From the IMG/VR virus record IMGVR_UViG_3300002131_000092, positions 1 to 53,515 of that record: a stretch of DNA of 53,515 bases. One strand, written 5' to 3'. Position numbers and translations under genes: made by a program. This document shows positions 25,197-33,699 of this stretch, piece after piece. The first letter of the stretch is position 1. Every line of letters starts with the position of its first letter. The stretch comes from a virus. The notes under the pieces are model-generated. The model saw only the letters and a list, made by a program, of their open reading frames with translations, did no database searches and was not told the DNA's origin.

Positions 25197-25820
25197 ATGC
25201 TTAAAATTTCCAATCTAGTACCCGGATATCGTGTAAACACTATGGGATACCGTACTAGTGAGTTTGATGATATTAATTGGAGCGGTTGCTATGTTGTCCA
25301 AGGATGCAGTGCTTGTTTCGGTCTCGGTATTGCTGACGATCAGCAAACTATTGCAGAACATTTGTCACACAGACTGCAAGCACCGGTAATCAATTTAGGA
25401 GTGAGTGGCAGTAGCATTGAGATTCAGTATTTTAATACAATAGAAATGATACAGCAAGACATACGTCCTAAGGGAGTGTTTGTCATGTGGCCTAATGCAG
25501 ACAGATTTCCTTTATTCACACACGGACAACTAGAGAACTGTGGCTCTTGGTCAGATCCTAAAAAATTAGAATGGGCATTTAACGGCAACAGCGCACAGCA
25601 TAACTCGTTTCATAGAAGAGCAGTGCGTATCATGTGGAAAGCACTAGGTGTACCGTTTGTAGATTTTGGCCATCATCCAGAGTCAGTGGGTGTTTATGAT
25701 TGTAGTTTAACAGAGCGGTTTGATTGGGGTACCGATGGAGAACACTGGGGTCCTAAGACTGCTGAGTATATTGCTGAAATGATGTACCAAAAGCATTTGT
25801 CAAATCTGAAATCAGTTTAG
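25197..25820 (+). CDS. SGNH-like hydrolase
   Basis: VQGCSACFGLGI near residue 35 carries the nucleophile Ser. INLGVSGSSIEIQ is the block II-like Gly/Asn region, MWPNADRF block III and DGEHWGP the catalytic Asp-His pair. Length is 207 residues. The gene stands alone on the plus strand, and its end overlaps the kinase-like gene on the minus strand by 68 bases. It is likely an esterase or acyltransferase on a modified sugar or lipid. Confidence 0.78.
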   Translation: MLKISNLVPGYRVNTMGYRTSEFDDINWSGCYVVQGCSACFGLGIADDQQTIAEHLSHRLQAPVINLGVSGSSIEIQYFNTIEMIQQDIRPKGVFVMWPNADRFPLFTHGQLENCGSWSDPKKLEWAFNGNSAQHNSFHRRAVRIMWKALGVPFVDFGHHPESVGVYDCSLTERFDWGTDGEHWGPKTAEYIAEMMYQKHLSNLKSV

Positions 25821-26202
25821 CTCGTACGTCAGTCATCGGATATATTCCTAGATTGTCCCAATCGCAGAGTCTAAGTTTATCACCGTCAACTAGTATATTA
25901 CTCAATGACCAATCTCCATGAACATATGGACTAGTTTCAATAATGCTGTCTAAACAAAATTTATAAATCTTATCAACGAACTCTGGGCTGTGCGATAATG
26001 TGCTTGCAGGAACTCCTGGAATTATAGAGTATTCAATCCAGTTATCACCAAAATTTAATACATAACCGGGAACATGTTGTTTGAGCAATTGTACATGTTC
26101 TTTAATCCAAGCTGGAGTAGTGTTTCTCCAAACTTTTCTATATCGATCCTTACAGAAATATGTAGCACGTTGCTTTTCTTTGTTCTCTCTGATTAGCTTC
26201 AT
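25753..26202 (-). CDS. mini protein-kinase-like phosphotransferase (APH/choline-kinase type)
   Basis: HGDWSLSNILV near residue 97 is the Brenner motif (HGDxxxxN) with the catalytic Asp, and CDWDNLG supplies the Mg-binding Asp of aminoglycoside/choline kinase-like enzymes. The protein is only 149 residues, so the N-terminal lobe is very short (FCKDRYRKVWR). It could phosphorylate a small hydroxylated compound made in the island. A late-promoter-like AGTAAATA would start RNA at the ATG itself. Confidence 0.7.
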   Translation of the reverse strand: MKLIRENKEKQRATYFCKDRYRKVWRNTTPAWIKEHVQLLKQHVPGYVLNFGDNWIEYSIIPGVPASTLSHSPEFVDKIYKFCLDSIIETSPYVHGDWSLSNILVDGDKLRLCDWDNLGIYPMTDVRAKLISDLTNAFGTSFQQYTQQS

Positions 26203-26207
26203 AGCAA

Positions 26208-26215
26208 TATTTACT
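26208..26215 (-). promoter_or_regulatory. late-promoter-like AGTAAATA (kinase-like gene)
   Basis: The octamer is 6 bases upstream of the ATG at 26202. With T4 late spacing the first base of RNA would be the A of the ATG. Confidence 0.4.
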
Positions 26216-26217
26216 CA

Positions 26218-26225
26218 GATAAGTA
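26218..26225 (+). promoter_or_regulatory. late-promoter-like GATAAGTA (oxygenase operon)
   Basis: GATAAGTA lies 6 bases before the ATG at 26231 and diverges from the kinase-gene promoter. It is a 6/8 match, and the predicted start again coincides with the ATG. Confidence 0.3.
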
Positions 26226-26230
26226 TTACT

Positions 26231-26902
26231 ATGGAAGGCAAACCGATCCCCGGATTTAAACGTTATATACAAGAATACCCTATTGTAGATTTAGGGTGGA
26301 AGGTATTGCCTTGGTTTCAAGTTGATCTAGATAAGCTACGCACATGGTATGCTGATCTAGAGAACAAATATAGTGATTGGAAATTTATCTATGGCGATAC
26401 CAAGCACATCTGGATTGAAGATATCGGAGATCCTAATGGGGTTGTAGGACATAGATTAATGCCCGATACTTCATATTATACACTGTGTTGGAATAGCGAT
26501 GAACCTGGACCTAAACCGTTTGAGCAAGGACAAGCTAAACCTGAATATAAAGATAACGACAACGGAAAACTTAATCCACGTAAATGCTTTGATGGATATG
26601 CATTAGACATCGTTAAAGAATTACCAGTTCGTAGTAAAAAGTGGTTAGTCACTATTCATACCCCCGGCACTAAATTAATTGACCATCAAGATAGTCCTGA
26701 TAAAATTCGTGTACATATTCCTATCTATACCAATAACGAAAGTAATTGGGTAATAGATGGTGAAGAGTTTCATATGGAACCCGGTTGGGCATATCTTGTG
26801 AATACTACCCTAGTTCATAGTTTAGAAAACAAAGGCACGACCAATAGAATACACCTTTACGGTAAAGTTTGGACAGATGATGTACAACAACTTTTTAGTT
26901 AA
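26231..26902 (+). CDS. 2-oxoglutarate/Fe(II) oxygenase-like, Asp/Asn hydroxylase type
   Basis: I use the ATG at 26231; upstream codons in frame run antisense through the kinase gene. LIDHQDSPDKIRVHIPI gives HxD plus the following strand, EPGWAYLVNTTLVHSLEN supplies the distal His, and NRIHLYGKV has the Arg for 2-oxoglutarate. The 223-residue protein begins a run of three related oxygenases (26231, 26877, 27855) interrupted by a phosphatase-like gene. The substrate is unknown. Confidence 0.78.
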   Translation: MEGKPIPGFKRYIQEYPIVDLGWKVLPWFQVDLDKLRTWYADLENKYSDWKFIYGDTKHIWIEDIGDPNGVVGHRLMPDTSYYTLCWNSDEPGPKPFEQGQAKPEYKDNDNGKLNPRKCFDGYALDIVKELPVRSKKWLVTIHTPGTKLIDHQDSPDKIRVHIPIYTNNESNWVIDGEEFHMEPGWAYLVNTTLVHSLENKGTTNRIHLYGKVWTDDVQQLFS

Positions 26903-27449
26903 ACCGTTAGATATCGAATTTGATCTAGACCGTGCTCTAGACTATCTTCACACATTAGAATCTAAGTTTATTCACCTACGATGGAACGCTGACGATAATT
27001 TAAATTCTGTTAACGATGCAGAGTTGCAAGACAACATTGCAGGTGTATACGGATGGGGAATTCAAAGTAATTTAGCAAACTTATCAGAACCATGCCCACC
27101 ATATAACATACACAAAGATCGCACAAAAGAATACCGCAATACTCCTCTAGTATTTGGATTTGCAGAATGGTTGTTAGAGAAATTTCCTAACGCTAGACAA
27201 ATGAGTATTGCTGCACATCCGCCCGGTACTAAAATTAGAACACATACTGATACCGATACTTGGTTTAAAATACACATTCCGTTGATTTCAACAGATAACA
27301 GTTATTTTATATTCGACAACCAGCAGTTTGCTATGAAGCCGGGGAAGATGTATCTAGTTAATACGTCAGTACCACATAGTACCAGCAACGATGGTGACAT
27401 AACACGCATACACTTATTTTTTAAAATCCCGGCGGATACGTTAATATGA
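26877..27449 (+). CDS. 2-oxoglutarate/Fe(II) oxygenase-like (paralogue)
   Basis: KIRTHTDTDTWFKIHIPLI carries HxD, and VNTSVPHSTSN the distal His, with TRIHLFF at the end. The start is ATG at 26877 or the adjacent ATG at 26880, inside the end of the previous gene by about 25 bases. At 190 residues it is shorter than its neighbour but follows the same strand order, so it looks like a duplicated and diverged copy. Confidence 0.78.
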   Translation: MMYNNFLVKPLDIEFDLDRALDYLHTLESKFIHLRWNADDNLNSVNDAELQDNIAGVYGWGIQSNLANLSEPCPPYNIHKDRTKEYRNTPLVFGFAEWLLEKFPNARQMSIAAHPPGTKIRTHTDTDTWFKIHIPLISTDNSYFIFDNQQFAMKPGKMYLVNTSVPHSTSNDGDITRIHLFFKIPADTLI

Positions 27450-27865
27450 TAAATGTATTTTCCTATGATGATATGAAAGAGCATATTACATCTCACGGTG
27501 TATCGTCAAGCGAGTTTTATATCTCTATTTTATCAACAGGTGGCCCGTACGGTATTCCTATGTTTGATGCATCATTGCCTAATGTAATTACGCTAGTGTT
27601 TGATGATGTTAGCTACGATTGCATTAAGACAAAATTACCACATAGTAGCGATCTACGACTTGCAAAAGCAATGACAGAACCCCAAGCAGACGACCTTTGT
27701 AATTTTATTAAAAAAATACCACCAACATCAATAATTAATGTACACTGTGCTTGGGGATTTTCTAGAAGTGCTGGTATCGCATATGCAATAGAGAATAAAG
27801 AACTTACTACGCACGGAAACAGATATGTTCACAAGTTAGTTAAGGAAAGATTACATGAAAACTGA
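27446..27865 (+). CDS. protein-tyrosine/dual-specificity phosphatase-like
   Basis: VHCAWGFSRSAG near residue 97 is the HCxxGxxRS phosphatase P-loop with the catalytic Cys and Arg. The upstream FDDVSYD region offers possible general-acid Asp residues. Length is 139 residues. A second, diverged member is at 46368-46829. It lies between two oxygenase genes with 4- and 11-base overlaps. It may dephosphorylate a pathway intermediate or a host protein. Confidence 0.78.
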   Translation: MINVFSYDDMKEHITSHGVSSSEFYISILSTGGPYGIPMFDASLPNVITLVFDDVSYDCIKTKLPHSSDLRLAKAMTEPQADDLCNFIKKIPPTSIINVHCAWGFSRSAGIAYAIENKELTTHGNRYVHKLVKERLHEN

Positions 27866-28505
27866 ACAACAACTAAGAGACAATACGGACTGGGATTTTT
27901 TTGAATTAGACATCAATATAGATGTAGAAAAGCTACGCACATGGTATTACGAAGTTGATCAAAAATTTCCAAATTTAAAATTTTCATTTGCATTGACAGA
28001 TTACACATTACCAAATACAAAACAGTCTATTCTGCATGGAGGTATACACAGCTTTGGAATGGCATGGCCCGTTGATCAAGATTTACCTATTCCTCCTCGA
28101 TATGCGGCCCGCCCTGATCTATATCCAGAGACTTTAATGACTGAAGACGAGTTCGGTGCTCAAATGAAAGTTATGGAAAAGTATAAGTTTGGCTATTTTA
28201 AAGAGTTGTTAGATACGCTAGGAGAAGATACATTTTCTTGGTCGAGGATAACTGTACACGATCCAGCATCAAAAATAGATCCGCATATCGACGGTGCTCG
28301 CACAATACGATTACACATTCCTATTATTACAAACGACGAAGCATGGTTTGGTTGGGGAGATAAAAAATATATTTTTACTCCGGGAAAAGTTTACTTAATC
28401 AACACAAGCAAAGAGCATTATACTGTCAACGAAGGTAATACTACTCGGGCACACATAATTAGTCACCCAGCAAATGTTTCTTATCTTCTAAAATATCTAA
28501 GTTAA
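27855..28505 (+). CDS. 2-oxoglutarate/Fe(II) oxygenase-like (paralogue)
   Basis: KIDPHIDGARTIRLHIPII has HxD and the following strand. YLINTSKEHYTVNEGNTTRAH has the distal His and Arg. The N-terminal KLRTWYYEVDQKFP resembles the same region (KLRTWYADLENKY) of the gene at 26231, confirming common origin. Length is 216 residues. Its end overlaps the convergent GNAT-like gene by 47 bases. Confidence 0.78.
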   Translation: MKTEQQLRDNTDWDFFELDINIDVEKLRTWYYEVDQKFPNLKFSFALTDYTLPNTKQSILHGGIHSFGMAWPVDQDLPIPPRYAARPDLYPETLMTEDEFGAQMKVMEKYKFGYFKELLDTLGEDTFSWSRITVHDPASKIDPHIDGARTIRLHIPIITNDEAWFGWGDKKYIFTPGKVYLINTSKEHYTVNEGNTTRAHIISHPANVSYLLKYLS

Positions 28506-29052
28506 TTTTCCACACATTTTGTTGAGTATAAAACAGCTCAATATCTGCGTATAACAAGTCAACAATTCCTTGTTCTTGTAATTGAGGCATTACTACTTTA
28601 TCTAGTCTATCACTCTTGCCAGCACCACTATTCTTAACATTAGTAGTGACTACAAACTCTGCACCCGGAAAGCCTGCTTGAATAAATTTAATTTGTAAAG
28701 GTAGGAAATGCCGCCAATGATGACTAACCTTGAAAAAGTCTTTTGAAGTACCTAGTGCATATCCGGGAAGTTGAGCTCCTCGAAATAGTACACGCCATAC
28801 GTTGTTCCCTACTTCAGGAAGATGATGCACACCTGCTAGATTCCAAATACATTCGCTATTAGTATCGTATCCTATAAAATACTGTCCGTAAGGCATTTGC
28901 ATCTTATCAAGTTTAATAGCATTAACATCTTTGTTATTTTCTAATCCAAGAGACTTGCAAGCTAAACAAAACTTATCTAGATCTCGATAGTCGTCGTCTG
29001 TTAATAAACGTATTTCAAGATTTGGTTTTCCAGGTATTACCATTAGAAACAA
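28459..29052 (-). CDS. GNAT-like acyltransferase partner
   Basis: The 197-residue protein begins EIRLLTDDDYRDLDKFC, typical of the first strand-helix of GNAT proteins. It has GYDTNSECIWNLAGVHHL and FVVTTNVKNSGAGKSDRLDK, reminiscent of the later GNAT core. The acetyl-CoA loop is not clear, so the call is tentative. It overlaps the AMP-forming gene upstream by 38 bases. The pair suggests activation of an acid as an acyl-adenylate followed by acyl transfer. Confidence 0.5.
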   Translation of the reverse strand: MFLMVIPGKPNLEIRLLTDDDYRDLDKFCLACKSLGLENNKDVNAIKLDKMQMPYGQYFIGYDTNSECIWNLAGVHHLPEVGNNVWRVLFRGAQLPGYALGTSKDFFKVSHHWRHFLPLQIKFIQAGFPGAEFVVTTNVKNSGAGKSDRLDKVVMPQLQEQGIVDLLYADIELFYTQQNVWKINLDILEDKKHLLGD

Positions 29053-29653
29053 CTTTCCTTCTTAAAAATATCTTCCGTTCTACGTCAAATATATCACCGG
29101 TATGAAATCCGTTTATAACACACTCGCCTTCTGATGTAAATTCTACACTATAGCCGTCTCTAGGAGTAAAGTCAAACGCTGCTGTGTTATACCCAATAAA
29201 CACAGGTGGCGGCATTTCTGTCATACCATACCAATTTGCTACAGTTTGTACACCTCTATTTCTAAATGCATCTATCATTGTTTGAGAACACGCTCCGCTA
29301 CCTACTACCATGTAGCGCACACAACTCATATCAAAGTCATTCCATCCTTTGGTCTTGCTCAGTATATTGTAGTGTCTGGGAATTAGACTAATATAAGTGG
29401 GCTGAAACTCGTTGAATATTTTAATATAACTGTACGGCTCAAAGTTAGCAGTAAACAAATGTGCGCCTGCTGTCAGTGCAGGCATTGCTGTCACAGTATA
29501 ATTAGCAATTACATTTGCTGGAAATACATTCAACACACGATCATGTTTTGTAAGTCCTATTTCTTTTATAGAACGCTGTACGTGCTGTTCTATGTTTGCA
29601 TGATGTATTAACTTAGGTTCGTTAGTGCTACCACTAGTGAATAATGTAATCAT
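29015..29653 (-). CDS. truncated stand-alone adenylate-forming (ANL) domain
   Basis: The protein starts directly at the ATP-binding A3 motif, LFTSGSTNEPKLIHH. It contains NWYGMTEMPPP (A5) and HTGDIFD (A7), then ends at 212 residues without the N-terminal subdomain or the usual C-terminal lid that carries the catalytic Lys. It is about half the size of acyl-CoA synthetases or adenylation domains. An exact TATAAATA promoter is upstream, which argues for a functional gene and not debris. It may activate a carboxylate for the GNAT-like neighbour. Confidence 0.8.
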   Translation of the reverse strand: MITLFTSGSTNEPKLIHHANIEQHVQRSIKEIGLTKHDRVLNVFPANVIANYTVTAMPALTAGAHLFTANFEPYSYIKIFNEFQPTYISLIPRHYNILSKTKGWNDFDMSCVRYMVVGSGACSQTMIDAFRNRGVQTVANWYGMTEMPPPVFIGYNTAAFDFTPRDGYSVEFTSEGECVINGFHTGDIFDVERKIFLRRKVVSNGNTWKTKS

Positions 29654-29704
29654 TTAGGTAATTGGCTTCTGCTTTATATATTTCAGTATCTAATATTGCA
29701 CAAT

Positions 29705-29712
29705 TATTTATA
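29705..29712 (-). promoter_or_regulatory. T4-type late promoter TATAAATA (ANL/GNAT pair)
   Basis: An exact TATAAATA on the minus strand, 52 bases before the ATG at 29653. Confidence 0.6.
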
Positions 29713-29720
29713 GGTAAATA
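29713..29720 (+). promoter_or_regulatory. late-promoter-like GGTAAATA (SGNH-rSAM operon)
   Basis: A 6/8 late octamer on the plus strand directly abutting the minus-strand TATAAATA, with a 34-base leader to the ATG at 29760. Confidence 0.35.
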
Positions 29721-29759
29721 GTTTACTGCGCACTTATAGTGACTGACTAGGATTAATAT

Positions 29760-30581
29760 ATGATTAAAAATTTAGAATTTTTCGGGTGCAGCGTCACCGC
29801 TGGTAATGAGCTGTGGGAAGAGGCCCACCTGCCAAATTATAAAAAAATGACATTTGACGAAGCAAGAAAGGTTGCAAATACGCATCCGTATACCGAGCTA
29901 CGTCCATATAATATTGCAAATGGATTTCCTGCGCTAACTGCAAAAGCATTAGGCGTAGATTTTAAAAATCATGGAATCCCTGGCATTGCAAACAAGGAAA
30001 TTGCTGCAAGAGCTATTGCAGCATTTCCAGAAGATCATTATTCCAACACAGTTGTACTACTGCAATTTACTACGCACAATAGAATGGTACTACGCTATAA
30101 AGAAACTGAAACAGATTCAACAGTTGGAAGTTTTGTTATTCATCCAAAAGCAACTGACGATAGACTAACACGTAGTCAAAACAATTTATTAAAAGAAATG
30201 TTCCTTGAATTTTTTAATGAAACAACTCTATCCTATGATGATCACTTCTTTATGTACTATGCAGCAGAAGTTTTAAGAAATAAAGGTATTGATGCTCACA
30301 TTTTGTGGTGTGATATTCAAGTAGGTGATTGGATACACTGGGATCATGCTAATGGAACGTTTGATGCTAGTAAAAAGATTACTATTAAATCAGATGTAGA
30401 ACCTGATTATATACAATCTTTTAATATGTTTATTGCTAAAGAATATCACAAATATAATCCTATTGGAAAAACACTTAAAGATATAGTAGGAGCTGACGCT
30501 GTTCTACCTAGATTTCACTACACACAAGAAGCACATCAAAATATTGCTAATGCATTAGTAGAGAGGTTTAAAAATGTTTAA
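29760..30581 (+). CDS. SGNH-like hydrolase
   Basis: FFGCSVTAGNELW near the N terminus holds the nucleophile Ser, KNHGIPGIANKEIAAR the block II Gly/Asn, and RFHYTQEAHQNIA near residue 255 a plausible catalytic His; the paired Asp is not obvious. Length is 273 residues. It opens a plus-strand operon that includes a B12-type radical SAM protein and aminotransferase. Hydrolase or acyltransferase activity on a pathway product is possible. Confidence 0.72.
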   Translation: MIKNLEFFGCSVTAGNELWEEAHLPNYKKMTFDEARKVANTHPYTELRPYNIANGFPALTAKALGVDFKNHGIPGIANKEIAARAIAAFPEDHYSNTVVLLQFTTHNRMVLRYKETETDSTVGSFVIHPKATDDRLTRSQNNLLKEMFLEFFNETTLSYDDHFFMYYAAEVLRNKGIDAHILWCDIQVGDWIHWDHANGTFDASKKITIKSDVEPDYIQSFNMFIAKEYHKYNPIGKTLKDIVGADAVLPRFHYTQEAHQNIANALVERFKNV

Positions 30582-30666
30582 TTGGATAAGAACAATTTAT
30601 ATTAAAATTAAATATAGAAAAAAACTTAAAGAACTGTCAAAGAGATCACCTTACATCTATCGATAA
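30574..30666 (+). CDS. 30-aa basic microprotein
   Basis: ATG at 30574 overlaps the stop of the SGNH gene, and TAA is at 30664-30666. The peptide starts FNWIRTIYIKIKYRKKLKEL and ends SKRSPYIYR. Short basic peptides ending in PxIY recur in marine phages (memory), so this is probably real. It ends 13 bases before the B12-type radical SAM gene. It might be a structural or signalling peptide. A role as peptide substrate of the radical SAM enzymes is an untested alternative. Confidence 0.55.
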   Translation: MFNWIRTIYIKIKYRKKLKELSKRSPYIYR

Positions 30667-30679
30667 TTATAGGCAACAA

Positions 30680-32623
30680 ATGAAGTCTGCTAAGAAGAAA
30701 ATTGTTATATATGTCCCTGACTCTACTTCCGGAATTTACCTTCCGTTGTTATGGGCAAGCGCCAAGAGCTATTATGAGATAAAAGGCCAGCATCCATCAA
30801 AATATGAATGGATCCATCCGCGTATAAATTACGAATTTAATTCAGATAAACTTAAAGCATATCTACTAACTGTCAAGCCTGATGTGTTTGGTATCAGCAT
30901 GTACATATGGAATGACATACAATGTTTAGAAATGGGTAAATGGGTTAAAGAAACATTTCCTAATTGTTTAGTTGTTAGTGGTGGTCCGCAACAATATTTT
31001 AAACACGAAAAAGATTGGTTTCAGCAGTACCCGTTTATCGATGCAAGTCTTGATGGTGGCGAGTACGGCGAACTTACTATTGCTGACATACTAGATAATT
31101 TAACTGAAGATAATAAAGTTGATTGGAACTTAGTAAGAGAAGTAGTATATCCTAGCAAGGATAGGTCTATGATACTTAAAAGTAAAAAGTCAAGTCCTAA
31201 GAGTAGTTTCTTCTGGGACTATAGTGCATACGACATGCAAAAAGATGTTATATTAGAGTGTGCTGCTGAAATCAGAAATCTCAACGGTGGCGGAAAAATT
31301 TCTATCAATACATCCGTTAACGGAAAGTTAGAAACAACTCGTGGATGTCCATATGCATGTGCATTTTGTGATTGGGGCGGTGGCATTGCATCGAAGGTTA
31401 TTAAAAAGTCAGTAGATAATGTAAAACTAGATATTGATATTTTAGAACAAGCAGTGTGTGCATATGTTTTCTTATGCGATGCAAATTTTGGAATAATGCG
31501 TGAACGAGATATTGAGATTATGAAATATCTAGCCAATAAGAAAAAAAATAATTCCTCTTTCTTTCATATATATTTTGGTGGATTTGCTAAGTCAGACAAA
31601 CATACTGAAGTTATAAAAGAAATTTTAGACATTGATGCACGGCATAACTTAACATGGGATTTAAGTTATAAGGCTAGCATACAAAGTATTCATAAAGATA
31701 TTTTAGATAACATTAAACGCAGTGATATTTCTTTTGAAAAACACATATATTTGGCAAAACATCTTAAAGACAACTATAACTTTTCATCATATGCTGAATG
31801 CATTAGCGGCCTGCCAGGTATCACTCCTGATAAATGGTACGAAGAAATGAATGTGTATGCATCACACAATATGGATATCTGTTTGTATAATTGGCACATG
31901 CTTCCAGAAACTCCTAGCTATGATAGTGCATTTAGAGAAAAGATGGGTATAAAGACTGTTAAGAAATATAACAACATGCAAACTAACAACTCTACTTTAC
32001 GCAAAAGCGAAGTTGTAGTTGAGTCTTTCAGTTATACTAAAGACGATTACAAGGAAATGTGGATGGCTTATAGCATCCAACGGGCATTTTGGGCAACTGG
32101 TCTTTTAAGAAAAACGATTAACAAAGTTTTAAAACAATCAGATATAGGATATGGAGATTTTATCAAATTATTCTATAGAGGGTTTGTAAGAGGTAGCTGT
32201 GGCCCAGTGTTTAAAGAACATGTGCAAAAGGTTGATACCCAATTTGCTAGCTACTTCGATCCTAATAGTGATGTTAGTAATTTATCAATATCATTCCCCA
32301 CAGCAAGTGTTCCAGTACAAAGTTCTTTTATGATGTTCTTCTTTTATAATTTTGAAGAATGCAGAGATGTTTTAGTAAAATGGCTAATGTCTAACTTTCC
32401 ATACCTTGATAAAAAGGCAATTAACAAAGAACTTGATACTTTTATTTCTGTAAGAAACAGGTATACTACTAAGTTTAGTTTAACTAGAGCTATCAGCTAC
32501 AACAACAGTGTTATTGATCAATTTAAAAATGACGCAGAAGGTGATTTAGTAGATTTTATAATTACCCAAATGGAAACCTATACTAATACTGACTTCTTAA
32601 CAGCTAGGTCCATAGGCATATGA
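30680..32623 (+). CDS. B12-binding-domain radical SAM protein
   Basis: At 647 residues this is the largest island protein. The first 130 residues form a Rossmann-like B12-binding-type domain (KPDVFGISMYIWND; LVVSGGPQQYF; DGGEYGELT). The classic DxHxxG motif is absent, as in many class B proteins. CPYACAFCDWGG near residue 220 binds the radical SAM cluster. The middle (ISGLPGITPDKWYEEM) follows the Elp3-like core. The C-terminal 200 residues are helical. Such enzymes methylate unactivated carbons or rearrange rings. It overlaps the TauD-like gene by 4 bases. Confidence 0.88.
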   Translation: MKSAKKKIVIYVPDSTSGIYLPLLWASAKSYYEIKGQHPSKYEWIHPRINYEFNSDKLKAYLLTVKPDVFGISMYIWNDIQCLEMGKWVKETFPNCLVVSGGPQQYFKHEKDWFQQYPFIDASLDGGEYGELTIADILDNLTEDNKVDWNLVREVVYPSKDRSMILKSKKSSPKSSFFWDYSAYDMQKDVILECAAEIRNLNGGGKISINTSVNGKLETTRGCPYACAFCDWGGGIASKVIKKSVDNVKLDIDILEQAVCAYVFLCDANFGIMRERDIEIMKYLANKKKNNSSFFHIYFGGFAKSDKHTEVIKEILDIDARHNLTWDLSYKASIQSIHKDILDNIKRSDISFEKHIYLAKHLKDNYNFSSYAECISGLPGITPDKWYEEMNVYASHNMDICLYNWHMLPETPSYDSAFREKMGIKTVKKYNNMQTNNSTLRKSEVVVESFSYTKDDYKEMWMAYSIQRAFWATGLLRKTINKVLKQSDIGYGDFIKLFYRGFVRGSCGPVFKEHVQKVDTQFASYFDPNSDVSNLSISFPTASVPVQSSFMMFFFYNFEECRDVLVKWLMSNFPYLDKKAINKELDTFISVRNRYTTKFSLTRAISYNNSVIDQFKNDAEGDLVDFIITQMETYTNTDFLTARSIGI

Positions 32624-33699
32624 AAGTCACAAAATTTCCCGTAGGCAACTATGGAATTATTATTGACGATTTAGATCTAGATAATATTACCAATGACGAA
32701 TGGCAGGAAATTGGAAAGCTACATTTACAAAACCTAGTCACTATTATTCGTGGTAGTAAGTCTAATGTAAATCAATTCTCTAAACTTATACATCAATGGG
32801 GGCCAGAATTTTGGGGTCTAAAGTATTCATTGCTTAAGAAGTATAATTTAGATTGGAGTACTTTCCAAGCAGCAGTATTAGCAGATTTACCTATCATTAA
32901 ACAAGTGGATAAAGAAATTCTAGATATTCTTTATAAAGCAAGTGTAGTTGCTGACAATGGTAAGAGTGTTAATTTTTTTAGTTCTACTAAAGACAGCAAT
33001 GGCGATTACGGATTGTACGGCGGACAAGAATTAGACTGGCATATGCATAGTAGTGGCAACTATGTATTTGAACATGCTGTTAGTTTGTTAGCAGCAGAAA
33101 ATGTTGTAGGTACAGCGACCGGGTTTGTGAATACAGCAGACTATTATGAAAATATATCAGAAAGTTTTAGAAGCGAACTTAACGATATGATTGTATTACA
33201 CCTATATACATCGGCTGATGTTGAGCCGCCATTTAGGCCTAGCGAAGAAGCAGTTCTCAAATTTAAGATGTGTCCCGTAGACTACAACGAAGTTCCCATG
33301 ATAATACAAAGTCCAGGTGGAATTAAAGGATTACATTTTTCCCCTCCGACTATGCATAGAATTAAAGGTGCCTCAGTAAAAGAAAGTCAACAAGTTTTTA
33401 CCCAAATATCAAAAGAGTTGTTTTGTGAAAAGTACATTTACGATCATTGGTATGCACAAGACGGCGACTTCTTAACATTTGACAACAGCATTACATTGCA
33501 TAGACGAGTTGGACAAACAGAGAATAGAAAAATATATAGAATAGAACACACATATGATAATCTATTAGATAAATTTTATGAACCGTTCTTGCAAGATACC
33601 TATGCTAAACAGCATAGAAAAATGATTAGACAAATTATGAAGTTAGAAAAAAATTCTGGATTTATAAAGCCCCCATTTAAGTTTAAGGATTTAATATGA
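32620..33699 (+). CDS. TauD/TfdA-like oxygenase with HxH in place of HxD
   Basis: The fold follows TauD: an N-terminal VTIIRGSKSN strand, the metal region LDWHMHSSGNYVFEHAVSLL, a VGTATGFVNTADYY segment, and the distal His in DNSITLHRRVG. At the metal site the usual His-x-Asp/Glu reads His-Met-His. A paralogue at 43856 reads His-Ser-Asn. Length is 359 residues. It lies between the radical SAM and aminotransferase genes. The altered facial triad may change activity (for example to halogenation or a non-redox role); this is inference. Confidence 0.82.
   Translation: MKVTKFPVGNYGIIIDDLDLDNITNDEWQEIGKLHLQNLVTIIRGSKSNVNQFSKLIHQWGPEFWGLKYSLLKKYNLDWSTFQAAVLADLPIIKQVDKEILDILYKASVVADNGKSVNFFSSTKDSNGDYGLYGGQELDWHMHSSGNYVFEHAVSLLAAENVVGTATGFVNTADYYENISESFRSELNDMIVLHLYTSADVEPPFRPSEEAVLKFKMCPVDYNEVPMIIQSPGGIKGLHFSPPTMHRIKGASVKESQQVFTQISKELFCEKYIYDHWYAQDGDFLTFDNSITLHRRVGQTENRKIYRIEHTYDNLLDKFYEPFLQDTYAKQHRKMIRQIMKLEKNSGFIKPPFKFKDLI

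Noticed and set aside
29015-29653. AMP-binding gene as debris of a degraded operon
   Set aside because: It keeps three core motifs, has a consensus late promoter and overlaps an intact partner, so a functional small protein is more likely.
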